The notes beneath the pieces were generated by a model that made no database searches, had not been told where the DNA came from, and was given only the letters and a program-made list of their open reading frames with translations. 64,000 bases of DNA, from contig OZ034977.1 of NCBI GenBank assembly GCA_964030785.1, forward strand, positions 30,066,652 through 30,130,651, given 5' to 3'. Origin of the DNA: Siderastrea siderea (taxonomy: Eukaryota; Cnidaria; Anthozoa; Scleractinia; Rhizangiidae). The stretch's first letter is position 1; each line of letters opens with the position of its first letter. Positions 46,034-58,900 of this stretch are shown here, piece by piece. The translations under genes and the position numbers were made by a program.

Positions 46034-46278
46034 GGAGCCTGTTTCTCGAACGTCCCGGTAACTTTTCGGGCCCGGAGCTATAATTTAACATCAAAATCTA
46101 TAGAACGTTGGGGTAGTTTTAAGCCCGCATATCAGCCCAACTTGTTTTAATTATCAACTAAGAATTTTATTCACAGCTTTCAAAACCAACAAAATTTGAG
46201 TTGTCAATGTAAACATCGAGCACATAAAATAGCTTTTCGGGCCCGAAAAGTTATCGGGACTTACGAGAAACAGGCCCC
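46034..46278. mobile_element. MITE spanning the left edge of the 3.85 kb array
   Basis: GGAGCCTGTTTCTCG at the left and CGAGAAACAGGCCCC at the right are inverted, and both arms continue into TTTTCGGGCCC. Only the right half (from 46151) is repeated in the later array units, so the duplicated segment began inside this element. The right tip in reverse, CAGGGGCCTGTTTCTCG, looks hAT-like. No target duplication found. Confidence 0.6.
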
Positions 46279-47756
46279 TGGTACTTAGCCTCCACCTTCT
46301 TTGTCTATAAAAGCGTCACAAAAGAGGTATTTCTAGTTATTTTCTCAATCCCTGTCTTTTGATACCTAATTGGGTTCCTGACTCGGGTTCCTAACTTGGT
46401 TCCTAACTCGGTTCCTAATGAGAAAAGGCATATTTTCTAAAAGGCCAGAGAAAAAAAAAATTGTACTTATCATTTATTGGAATGTTTTCTCGTTTTCGCG
46501 CATTCAGCTTCTACATACATGAATGTAAAGTTCGTCTTCCCAAAATATATACCGATCATTTCGAATTTAATCATGAGCCTCTAAAAGTTTAACTTTAAAC
46601 CTGTAAAAATTTATTCATGACCCTGTAAAAACACAAATTATATTCTTTATCACTACAATTAATCAAAGTATCAAATTATACGTTATCATTACAAACTCTG
46701 GATAAGGGTATTAGAAAAATGTTTTCAGACATGTTAGAGAAACATTAAAGGTTCAGGGGTTTCACTCAAATTCTTTGGTAGCGTTTGAACCCAACACGCG
46801 ACAAAAAATTGCAATGGTGTACAAGTAGCCATTTTTGCTCTGAGATCTGTTTCTAAATATAAAATTAATTCTAAACTGGAAATAAAGACGAGATTTGAAA
46901 TAACTTACCATCAGCTCTGAAATGGTCTCTTAATTGAACTGCAGAACCAAATGACTCTCAATGTATTGTGTAGCACAACCTGATGACTTAATGATTTTCA
47001 CTACAGCTCATTTGTTTGACCACTGAAGTGAAACAGTTATTTGATAGCGAAAGTACTTCAGCGAGTAAATAATGACCTCATGAAGTATAGATCACTTTCA
47101 GCAGGTTAAAATGACCCAACTCTAATGCCCGAAAAATGAGAAGAATGCTGAAACGTACGTTCTCGTACACGAAAATAACTCGTACCGAAATAACGTGTGA
47201 GTGTTATAACAGCGTTATCGCAACAGCATCGGTTAAAACACAGAAACTTTAGGTTCCAGTACCGTTTCTATTGTCTTAAGAACATCAAATAGTGTTTTGT
47301 AAAGCAGGTGACAGGTTGCACTGTCACTACGCGTGTGATACTAACAAGGGATTACAGGTGGAAAGGTCCGCAATATTGACCTTGGGGATAAGGGATTGAT
47401 ACACTGCTTAACAATCACAGGGCGAAGTGAAGCAAAACCGAACTGATCGGGAACTTTAGTCGGTAATTTATCGCGTTTGACAGAAACTTAAATGAATCAA
47501 TTCGATTCTCATGAGCTCTGATGCCAATAAACATCAGTGTTTCCTATGTTGATGTGATAATTATACAAAATTTCACCCAAAGCATACGTTGATTAATTAT
47601 TCAGATCGGAAGCTTTGCTGGCAATAATTATATTTGAGATAGTTACAGCTTTGTTTTTCATGAGCGCTTCTCTCAATATCGCTTCAATGTCAGATTGAAA
47701 ACTTTTCGCGTGTTCGAAACGTGACGGGCTAATTTCCTTTTTACGCTCACTTCAAG

Positions 47757-47831
47757 ATGGCCCATCGACTCTGCGTTTCTTACTATTTTGAAAAAACCTA
47801 TGACGTTCCTAGATTCACAAATTGTCAATAA
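47757..47831 (+). CDS. 25-codon open frame conserved in all four array units
   Basis: Starts ATGGCCC in a TTCAAG context and ends CAATAA. The same-length frame occurs at 52363-52437, 56329-56403 and 60091-60165, with several amino-acid substitutions but no indel. It may be a small peptide, a first coding exon or a neutral frame kept by chance; the excess of replacement changes argues against strong selection. Confidence 0.15.
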   Translation: MAHRLCVSYYFEKTYDVPRFTNCQ

Positions 47832-48029
47832 ACTTAAGTACTGTTATACTGTTTTGCTTTAGTAACATGTCGCATTCAGGGGCCCTTGGTCGCAATCTAT
47901 GTTTACACAAATATTTTGTTGATCATTACTAGAAAACGGCCGGACGATTGGCATAATGCAAGGTGTTACGATAAAAGCGTAAAACAAAACAAAAAAAAAA
48001 CATTCCTCAAGAAACTACTGATTTTGTTA

Positions 48030-48782
48030 GGCCCGGTTCAAACGTCGAACTTTACATGTGCCGAACCTAATTGCTATTTGGGTCGACCTAAATAATTAAG
48101 TGCGACAGTTGATTCAGACGTCGACCTTAATCAGTCGAACTTAATTCTCCAAAGCAGCGGTAAACAATCATCAGTGGCGCAATATCTGGTCTCAAAAAGC
48201 ACAGAAAAACAATTAACAGGAAAAAAAAGCTTTCTTTTATTGTAGTTGTAATATTTAGAAATTACGGTTTAAGAATTCGTTTGCCAAATTTCGGATAAAT
48301 ACAGTTTCTATCGTTTTTGTTATATTCTGTTATTTCAGAATAGCTATCCACAAGAAATGATAAGCGAAAACAATTCGACTTTCCTGTAGTCCGTTATAAG
48401 TAATGATTCTTGTCGATAGCGCGTTTACAGTTTGCGCGGCCCAGTTCTCTTTTTAATCAGATGCAAGAACGTTCAATGCATGACTGGTCACGGTTTAATA
48501 GGTAACTAGTCGTGCTTATCGGTTTTAAGCCAATCACTAGCGCTGTTATATTCAGAAATACATTAACGTAATTCATGCATTAGGTTCGGCACATGTGAAG
48601 TTCGACGTCTGAATCAAAGTCGAGCTTTTGCCGTTCTATTCGACTTGCCCAGTCGAATAGAACGGCAGGGTCGACCCAAATACAAATTTGTCGAACTTAA
48701 TCGATTCATACGTCGAACTTTACATGTGCCGAACCTAATTATTAGGTTCGGCACATGTAAAGTGCGACGTTTGAACCGGGCC
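48030..48782. mobile_element. 753 bp PIF/Harbinger MITE with visible empty site
   Basis: GGCCCGGTTCAAACGTCG and its inverse at the right end, flanked by TTA at both sides (48027-48029, 48783-48785). Unit 2 has the uninterrupted sequence TTTTGTTAGCGAACAAATT near 52630, so the element plus TTA is exactly the 756 bp difference. Inside the right half lies a second, head-to-head set of the terminal sequence (AGGTTCGGCACATGT in both orientations), as though another copy was inserted or duplicated within it. Confidence 0.95.
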
Positions 48783-49544
48783 TTAGCGAACAAATTTAGA
48801 AAAGCAGCGGAAAATTGGTTTGATTCCAACCAATTGCAAATTTTAATTGCTTAAACAGTTGCTCTCTTTTTCTCTGTTAAAAACGTTCATCAGCCGCCAT
48901 CTTGAAGTGCGTGTAAAAAGGCAATAATAGCCCGTGACGGTTGTCTTTTGTTTTCCAAACGACGTTTGCACACAAAGACAGTCAGACCAAATATTAGGAG
49001 CTCGACCAGTTAACCGTAGAATTAGGTTACAATTCTGCTCATGAAAATTGACTGAATGGAACTCACTAGGATTGTCTGTTGGTGTGTCTTCTTCAATGAC
49101 GCTTTCAAAGTTTTGTAGTCTTTATTTTCACCAGGTTGGTGCCTCAAATAAATCGTTGCAGCAAAAGGGCGTAAGAGTTGATATGTTCGCCTTCAAACAG
49201 ATCTCCGCGACAGGTACCATGCGTTCAGTAGTGAATACCGTTTATGTTGTGCTATATGTCAGTGTATTTATTCCTCGTTACAAAATTTGCCGTTGTGATT
49301 TTTATAATTCCCTTGCAGGCTATTTATTGCAATATTAAAAATACATTTTAACTTCCCTTTATGGAAAGAAAGTGATACGTGCTACAACCAGGCCTTATAA
49401 TTACAAAAGAGAATCGATTTCCTGTTATCAGCGCAAAAAAAACTTGAATTATAAATGAACGTTTGATTACTTTACTTCTTTCTTTTCTCTGGTGTTATTC
49501 CTTTTAGTTGTCGTGTGATATTTTTAATCACTAAGTACTGCTTA

Positions 49545-49920
49545 GGCCCGGTTCAAACGTCGCATTTCACAGGCCCCGAATTTGATTTCTATTTTGGTCA
49601 ACTAAAATAATTAAATACGGCATTTGATTGAGACGTCGAATTTAATGGTGCCGAATTTAACTCCGCTCGTCGTCAATATTGCCTGAATCCTATCGGACAG
49701 CTTGTTATCCAACATGGCAGACAACAACGTGGTTATTGAAGTCGGCGAAAACTCTGTTCGTTTTATTCAACATATGATTCGTAACAGTAGAAGACGCAGG
49801 TTAATGATGTAATCAACCTTCAACTGCTTAATCGCTAGACGAAGACGCCTACTGAGCGTTTCTTTAATCTTTTTGCTGATGCTTATGTCACAAAGAAGGG
49901 TCAAAACACAGTTTCCCAGA
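49545..49920 (+). mobile_element. 5' relic of a Harbinger element, array unit 1
   Basis: Begins GGCCCGGTTCAAACGTCG right after a TTA, the same tip as the 753 bp MITE. It continues with a 33-codon frame at 49714-49812 (MADNNVVIEVGENS, basic end RRRR) in a good ATG context, and then a possible continuation in another frame. The other terminal repeat is missing. Equivalent relics start at 53395 and 57347; the unit 3 copy has a 4-base deletion that destroys the frame. Likely the remains of an autonomous family member. The right limit is approximate. Confidence 0.6.
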
Positions 49921-50124
49921 CGCCGATCATGTAATTAATAATTACCGCACGTCAAACAAGTAGATTTTGTCTTCAAGAAACAAGAACTACACATTCCTTC
50001 GTCTCCCGTCATGTTTCGAGCGTTGTTTAGACTCTTCTGCGCATGGCATTCACGAAAATCCTAGCGAATTGTGGCTTATAAATGAATTATAATAATTTAC
50101 TTTATTATTCAACAAATTGTCCCT

Positions 50125-50313
50125 ATGCCCATATATGGTCAGGAAGCCATCAATATGTCATCCGTACATGACAGATATCCAGCGATATACGTAGATGACC
50201 ATATTTGGAAGTGCACTGCACATCTTCTTTCACAGCTTGTTAGGGTGGTCATTTTGAAAAGCGAGGGAGTTTCATCACTTTCAGTGTTTTTGAGAAATTT
50301 AAGAACACTCTGA
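50125..50313 (+). CDS. 62-codon open frame shared by array units 1-3
   Basis: Starts MPIYGQEAINMSSVHDRYP and ends LRNLRTL. It recurs at 53975-54163 (identical) and 57922-58104 (60 codons, with a 6-base in-frame deletion and few substitutions). Frame preservation across an indel is a mild hint of coding. No family is recognised and no splice model is offered. Confidence 0.2.
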   Translation: MPIYGQEAINMSSVHDRYPAIYVDDHIWKCTAHLLSQLVRVVILKSEGVSSLSVFLRNLRTL

Positions 50314-53300
50314 AAAGAAATTTTCCAAGATTTGATGCTCAGAGAAAGTCGAAGAGTATTTGCTTCAGTTTACGAGGATATTGAGCGGTTGATTTGGAAT
50401 TTTGGAAAGTGAGAACTCAACCAAGAAACTGCTATTACCTGTGAAGCAGAAACCTCAAACTAACTTTCTCACGGAAAGTTGTAAAGTTAAAAAGATTTTA
50501 ATTCACAAGAAGAGGATTTATTCTCGGTAAGCGGGTAAGGTAGCAATATTTTTTCAACTTTAAACTTGTCAATACCAAGCATGAGTTTGGAAATAAGGCT
50601 ACTTGAAGTCAACGTTAGTAAACTTTGGTTTCTCGAAATTTTGCTTTAGTTTTTATTATTTGTTGCAAGCTTTAGGCGTTTTTATCATACAACGGAAGTT
50701 TTTCTTGTTGTGAAAATGGTAGTCGATGACAATTTGCGAATAATAAAACAATTACCAACTAAGAATTTTATTGCACAGCTTTCAAAACCAACAAAATGTG
50801 AGTCGTCAATGTAAACATCGAACACATAAAATAGCTTTTCGGGCCCGAAAAGATATCGGGACTTTCTTTCGAGAAAAGGACCCCTGGTACTTAGCCTCCA
50901 CCTTTTTTGTCTATAAAAGCGTCACAAAAGAGGTATTTCTAGTTATTTTCTCGATCCCTGTCTTTGATACCTAATTGGGTTCCTGACTCGGGTTCCTAAC
51001 TTGGTTCCTAACTCGGTTCCTAATGAGAAAAGGCACATTTCAAAAAAGCCAGAGAAAAAAAAAACATTGTACTTATCATTTATTGGAATGTTTTCTCGTT
51101 TTCGCGCATTCAGCTTCTACATACATGAATGTAAAGTTCGTCTTCCCAAAATATATACCGATCATTTCGAATTTAATCATGAGCCTCTAAAAGTTTAACT
51201 TTAAACCTGTAAAAATTTATTCATGACCCTGTAAAAACACAAATTATATTCTTTATCACTACAATTAATCAAAGTATCAAATTATACGTTATCATTACAA
51301 ACTCTGGATAAGGGTATTAGAAAAATGTTTTCAGACATGTTAGAGAAACATTAAAGGTTCAGGGGTTTCACTCAAATTCTTTGGTAGCGTTTGAACCCAA
51401 CACGCGACAAAAAATTGCAATGGTGTACAAGTAGCCATTTTTGCTCTGAGATCTGTTTCTAAATATAAAATTAATTCTAAACTGGAAATAAAGACGAGAT
51501 TTGAAATAACTTACCATCAGCTCTGAAATGGTCTCTTAATTGAACTGCAGAACCAAATGACTCTCAATGTATTGTGTAGCACAACCTGATGACTTAATGA
51601 TTTTCACTACAGCTCATTTGTTTGACCACTGAAGTGAAACAGTTATTTGATAGCGAAAGTACTTCAGCGAGTAAATAATGACCTCATGAAGTATAGATCA
51701 CTTTCAGCAGGTTAAAATGACCCAACTCTAATGCCCGAAAAATGAGAAGAATGCTGAAACGTACGTTCTCGTACACGAAAATAACTCGTACCGAAATAAC
51801 GTGTGAGTGTTATAACAGCGTTATCGCAACAGCATCGGTTAAAACACAGAAACTTTAGGTTCCAGTACCGTTTCTATTGTCTTAAGAACATCAAATAGTG
51901 TTTTGTAAAGCAGGTGACAGGTTGCACTGTCACTACGCGTGTGATACTAACAAGGGATTACAGGTGGAAAGGTCCGCAATATTGACCTTGGGGATAAGGG
52001 ATTGATACACTGCTTAACAATCACAGGGCGAAGTGAAGCAAAACCGAACTGATCGGGAACTTTAGTCGGTAATTTATCGCGTTTGACAGAAACTTAAATG
52101 AATCAATTCGATTCTCATGAGCTCTGATGCCAATAAACATCAGTGTTTCCTATGTTGATGTGATAATTATACAAAATTTCACCCAAAGCATACGTTGATT
52201 AATTATTCAGATCGGAAGCTTTGCTGGCAATAATTATATTTGAGATAGTTACAGCTTTGTTTTTCATGAGCGCTTCTCTCAATATCGCTTCAATGTCAGA
52301 TTGAAAACTTTTCGCGTGTTCGAAACGTGACGGGCTAATTTCCTTTTTACGCTCACTTCAAGATGGCCCATCGACTCTGCGTTTCTTACTATTTTGAAAA
52401 AACCTATGACGTTCCTAGATTCACAAATTGTCAATAAACTTAAGTACTGTTATACTGTTTTGCTTTAGTAACATGTCGCATTCAGGGGCCCTTGGTCGCA
52501 ATCTATGTTTACACAAATATTTTGTTGATCATTACTAGAAAACGGCCGGACGATTGGCATAATGCAAGGTGTTACGATAAAAGCGTAAAACAAAACAAAA
52601 AAAAAACATTCCTCAAGAAACTACTGATTTTGTTAGCGAACAAATTTAGAAAAGCAGCGGAAAATTGGTTTGATTCCAACCAATTGCAAATTTTAATTGT
52701 TTAAACAGTTGCTCTCTTTTTCTCTGTTAAAAACGTTCATCAGCCGCCATCTTGAAGTGCGTGTAAAAAGGCAATAATAGCCCGTGACGGTTCTCTTCTG
52801 TTTTCCAAACGACGTTTGCACACAAAGACAGTCAGACCAAATATTAGGAGCTCGACCAGTTAACCGTAGAATTAGGTTACAATTCTGCTCATGAAAATTG
52901 ACTGAATGGAACTCACTAGGATTGTCTGTTGGTGTGTCTTCTTCAATGACGCTTTCAAAGTTTTGTAGTCTTTATTTTCACCAGGTTGGTGCCTCAAATA
53001 AATCGTTGCAGCAAAAGGGCGTAAGAGTTGATATGTTCGCCTTCAAACAGATCTCCGCGACAGGTACCATGCGTTCAGTAGTGAATACCGTTTATGTTGT
53101 GCTATATGTCAGTGTATTTATTCCTCGTTACAAAATTTGCCGTTGTGATTTTTATAATTCCCTTGCAGGCTATTTATTGCAATATTAAAAATACATTTTA
53201 ACTTCCCTTTATGGAAAGAAAGTGATACGTGCTACAACCAGGCCTTATAATTACAAAAGAGAATCGATTTCCTGTTATCAGCGCAAAAAAAACTTGAATT

Positions 53301-55848
53301 ATAAATGAACGTTTGATTACTTTACTTCTTTCTTTTCTCTGGTGTTATTCCTTTTAGTTGTCGTGTGATATTTTTAATCACTAAGTACTGCTTAGGCCCG
53401 GTTCAAACGTCGCATTTCACAGGCCCCGAATTTGATTTCTATTTTGGTCAACTAAAATAATTAAATACGGCATTTGATTGAGACGTCGAATTTAATGGTG
53501 CCGAATTTAACTCCGCTCGTCGTCAATATTGCCTGAATCCTATCGGACAGCTTGTTATCCAACATGGCAGACAACAACGTGGTTATTGAAGTCGGCGAAA
53601 ACTCTGTTCGTTTTATTCAACATATGATTCGTAACAGTAGAAGACGCAGGTTAATGATGTAATCAACCTTCAACTGCTTAATCGCTAGACGAAGACGCCT
53701 ACTGAGCGTTTCTTTAATCTTTTTGCTGATGCTTATGTCACAAAGAAGGGTCAAAACACAGTTTCCCAGACGCCGATCATGTAATTAATAATTACCGCAC
53801 GTCAAACAAGTAGATTTTGTCTTCAAGAAACAAGAACTACACATTCCTTCGTCTCCCGTCATGTTTCGAGCGTTGTTTAGACTCTTCTGCGCATGGCATT
53901 CACGAAAATCCTAGCGAATTGTGGCTTATAAATGAATTATAATAATTTACTTTATTATTCAACAAATTGTCCCTATGCCCATATATGGTCAGGAAGCCAT
54001 CAATATGTCATCCGTACATGACAGATATCCAGCGATATACGTAGATGACCATATTTGGAAGTGCACTGCACATCTTCTTTCACAGCTTGTTAGGGTGGTC
54101 ATTTTGAAAAGCGAGGGAGTTTCATCACTTTCAGTGTTTTTGAGAAATTTAAGAACACTCTGAAAAGAAATTTTCCAAGATTTGATGCTCAGAGAAAGTC
54201 GAAGAGTATTTGCTTCAGTTTACGAGGATATTGAGCGGTTGATTTGGAATTTTGGAAAGTGAGAACTCAACCAAGAAACTGCTATTACCTGTGAAGCAGA
54301 AACCTCAAACTAACTTTCTCACGGAAAGTTGTAAAGTTAAAAAGATTTTAATTCACAAGAAGAGGATTTATTCTCGGTAAGCGGGTAAGGTAGCAATATT
54401 TTTTCAACTTTAAACTTGTCAATACCAAGCATGAGTTTGGAAATAAGGCTACTTGAAGTCAACGTTAGTAAACTTTGGTTTCTCGAAATTTTGCTTTAGT
54501 TTTTATTATTTGTTGCAAGCTTTAGGCGTTTTTATCATACAACGGAAGTTTTTCTTGTTGTGAAAATGGTAGTCGATGACAATTTGCGAATAATAAAACA
54601 ATTACCAACTAAGAATTTTATTGCACAGCTTTCAAAACCAACAAAATGTGAGTCGTCAATGTAAACATCGAACACATAAAATAGCTTTTCGGGCCCGAAA
54701 AGATATCGGGACTTTCTTTCGAGAAAAGGACCCCTGGTACTTAGCCTCCACCTTTTTTGTCTATAAAAGCGTCACAAAAGAGGTATTTCTAGTTATTTTC
54801 TCGATCCCTGTCTTTGATACCTAATTGGGTTTCCTGACTCGGGTTCCTAACTTGGTTCCTAACTCGGTTCCTAATGAGAAAAGGCACATTTCAAAAAAGC
54901 CAGAGAAAAAAAAAACATTGTACTTATCATTTATTGGAATGTTTTCTCGTTTTCGAGCATTCAGCTTCTACATACATGAATGTAAAGTTCGTCTTCCCAA
55001 AATATATATCGATCATTTCGAATTTAATCATGAGCCTGTAAAATTTTATTTATGACCCTGTAAAAACACAAATTATATTCTTTATCACTACAATTAATCA
55101 AAGCATCAAATTGTACGTTATCATTGCAAACTCTGGATAAGGCTATTAGAAAAATGTTTTCAGACATGTTAGAGAAACATTAAAGGTTCAGGGGTTTCAC
55201 TCAAATTCTTTGGTAGCGTTTGAACCCAACACGCGACAAAAAATTGCAATGGTGTACAAGTAGCCATTTTTGCTCTGAGATCTGTTTCTAAATATAAAAT
55301 TAATTCTAAAGAAACTGAAAATAAATACGAGATTTGAAATAAGTTACCACTAGCTCTGAAATGGTCTCTTAATTGAACTGTAGAACCAAATGACTCTCAA
55401 TGTATTGTGTAGCCCAACCTGATGACTTAATGATTTTCACTACAGCTCATTTGTTTGACGGACCACTGAAGTGAGACAGTTATTTGATAGGGAAAGTACT
55501 TCACCGAGTAAATAATGACCTAATGGAGTATGGATCACTTTCAGCAGGTTAAAATGACCCAACTATAATGCCCGAAAAATGAGAAGAATGCTGAAACGTA
55601 CGTTCTCGTACACGAAAATAACTCGTACCGAAATAACGTGTGAGTGAAACTTCTAGGTTCCAGTACCGTTTCTATTGTCTTAAGAACATCAAATAGTGTT
55701 TTGTAAAGCAGGTGACAGGTTGCACTGTCACTACGCGTGTGATACGAACAAGGGAATACAAGTGGAAAAGTCCGCAATATTGACCTTGGGGATAAGAGAT
55801 TGATACATTGCTTAACAATCACAGGGCGAAGTGAAGCAAAACCGAACT

Positions 55849-55924
55849 GTATTCCCTTGTTCGTATCACACGCGTAGTGACAGGTTGCACTGTCACTACG
55901 CGTGTGATACGAACAAGGGAATAC
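55849..55924. repeat. Perfect 35 bp hairpin in array unit 3
   Basis: Two perfectly complementary 35-base arms (GTATTCCCTTGTTCGTATCA at the outer left) separated by GTTGCA. Sequence 55850-55990 also repeats the stretch 55700-55845. The structure is absent from the other units, so it arose locally, probably by template switching during replication, plus a direct duplication. Confidence 0.85.
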
Positions 55925-58900
55925 AAGTGGAAAAGTCCGCAATATTGACCTTGGGGATAAGGGATTGATACACTGCTTAACAATCACAGGGCGAAGTGAA
56001 GCAAAACCGAACTGGCCGGGAACTTTAGTCGGTAATTTATCGCGTTTGACAAAAACTTTAATGAATCAATTCGTTTTTCATGAGCTCTGATGCCAATAAA
56101 CATCAGTGTTTCCTACGTTGATATGATTATTATACAAAATTTCACCCAAAGCACACGTTGATTATTTAGATCGGAAGCTTTGCTGGCAGTTATTATAATT
56201 ATATTTGAGATAGTTACAGCTTTGTTGTTTCATGAGCGCTTCTCTCAATATTGCTTCAATGTCAGATTGAAAACTTGTCGCGTGTTCGAAACGTGACGGG
56301 CTAATTTCCTTTTTACGCTCACTTCAAGATGGCCCGTCGAATCTGCGTTTCTTACTATTTTGAAAAAAGCTATGACGTTTTTAGATTCACCAATAGTCAA
56401 TAAGATTAAGTACTGTTATACTGTTTTGCTTTAGTAACATGTCGCATTCAAGGGCCCTTCGTCGCAATCTATGTTTACACAAATATTTTGTTGATCATTA
56501 TTAGAAAACGGCCGGACGATTGGCGTAATGCAAGGTGTTACGATAAAAACGTAAAACAAAACAAAAAAAAAACCTTACTCAAGAAACTATATTTTCTTAG
56601 CGAAAAATTTAGAGAAGCAGCAGAAAATTGGTTTGATTCCAACCAATTGCAAGTTTTAATTGTTTAAACGGTTGCTCTCTTTTTCTCTGTTAAAAAGGTT
56701 CATCAGCCGCCATCTTGAAGCGGGTGTAAAAAGACAATTCGCCCGTGACGGTTGTCTTTTGTTTTCCAAACGACGTTTGCACACAAAGACAGTCAGACCA
56801 AATATTAGGAGTTCGACCAGTTAACCGTAGAATTAAGTTATAATTCTGAAAATTGACTGAATGGAACTCACTAGGATTGACTGTTTGGTGTGTCTTCTTC
56901 AATGATGCTTTCAAGTTTTTGTAGTCTTTATTTTCACCAGGTTGGTGTCTCAAATAAATCGTTGCAGCAAAAGGGCGTCAAAGTTGATATTTTCGCCTTC
57001 AAACAGATCTCCGCGACAGGTACCATGTGTTCAGTAGTGAATGCCGTTTATGTTGTGCTATATGTCAGTGTATTCCTCGTTACAAAATTTGCCGTTGTGA
57101 GTTTTATAATTCTCTTGCAGGCTATTTATTGCAATACTAACAATACATTTTAACTTCCCTTTATGGAAAGAAAGTGATACGTGCTACAACCAGGCCTTAT
57201 AATTACAAAAGAGAATCGATTTCCTGTTATCAGCGCAAAAATGTCTCGAATTATAAATGAACGTTTGATTACTTTACTTCTTTCCTTTCTCTGGTGTCAT
57301 TCCTTTTAGTTGTCGTGTGATATTTTTAATCACTAAGTACTGCTTAGGCCCGGTTCAAACGTCGCATTTCACAGGCCCCGAATTTGATTTCTATTTTGGT
57401 CAACTAAAATAATTAAATACGGCATTTGATTGAGACGTCGAATTTAATGGTGCCGAATTTAACTCCGCTCGTCGTCAATATTGCCTGAATCCTATCGGAA
57501 GCTTGTTATCCAATATGGCAGACAACAACGTGGTTATTGAAGTCGGCGAAAACTCCGTTTTATTCAACATATGATTCGTAACAGTAGAAGACGCAGGTTA
57601 ATGATGCAATCAACCCACAACTCCTTAATCGCTAGACGAAGACGTCTACTGAGCGTTTATTTAATCTTTTTGCTGATGCTTTTGTCACAAAGAAGGGTCA
57701 TAACACAGTTTCCCAAACGCCGGTCATGTAATTAATAATTACCGCTCGTCAAACAAGTAGATTTTGTCTTCAAAAAACAAGAACTACACATTCCTTCGTC
57801 TCCCGTCATGTTTCGAGCGTTGTTTAGACTCTTCTGCGCATGGCATTCACGAAAATCCTAGCGAATTGTGGCTTATAAATGAATCATAATAATTTACTTT
57901 ATTATTCAACAAATTGTCACTATGCCCATATATGGTCAGGAAGCCATCAATATGTCATCCGTACATGACAGATATCCAGCGATATACGTAGATGACCATA
58001 TTTGGAAGTGCACTGCACGTCTTCTTTCACAGCTTGTTAGGGTGGTCATTTTGAAAAGCGAGGGAGTTTCATCAGTGTTTTTGACAAATTTAAGGACACT
58101 CTGAAAAGAAATTTTCCAAGATTTGATGTTCAGAGAAAGTCGAAGAGTATTTGCTTCAGTTTACGAGGATATTGAGCGGTTGATTTGGAATTTTGGAAAG
58201 TGAGAACTCAACCAAGAAACTGCTATTACCTGCGAAGCAGAAACCTCAAACTAACTTGCTCACGGAAAGTTCACAAGGAGAGGACTTATTCTCGGTAAGC
58301 GGGTAAGGTAGCAATATTTTTTCTACTTTAAACTTGTCAATACCAAGCATGAGTTTGGAAATAAGTCTACTTGAAGTGGACGTTAGTAAACTTTGGTTTC
58401 TCGAAATTTTTTCTTTAGTGTTTATTATTTGTTGCAAGCTTTAGGCGTTTTTATCATACAACTGAAGTTTTTCTTGTTGTGAAAATGGTAGTCGATGACA
58501 ATTTGCGAATAATAAAGCAATTATCAACTAAGAATTTTATTGCACAGCTTTCAAAACCAACAAAATGTGAGTCGTCAATGTAAACATCGAGCACATAAAA
58601 TAGCTTTTCGGGCCTGAAAAGTTATCGCGACTTTCTTTCGAGAAACGGGCCCCTGGTACTTAGCCTCCACCATCTTTGTCTATAAAAGCGTCACAAAAGA
58701 GGTATTTCTAGTTATTTTCTCGATCCCTGTCTTTGATACCTAATTGGGTTCCTGACTCGGGTTCCTAACTTGGTTCCTAACTCGGTTCCTAATGAGAAAA
58801 GGCACATTTCAAAAAAGCCAGAGAAAAAAAAACATTGTACTTATCATTTATTGGAATGTTTTCTCGTTTTCGAGCATTCAGCTTCCGGCATACATGAATG

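Noticed and set aside
47270..47420. - strand frame (HTRSDSATCHLLYKTLFDVLK) as a receptor or enzyme exon
   Set aside because: It recurs in each array unit, but no family could be recognised and its length is unstable between units; left as unexplained.
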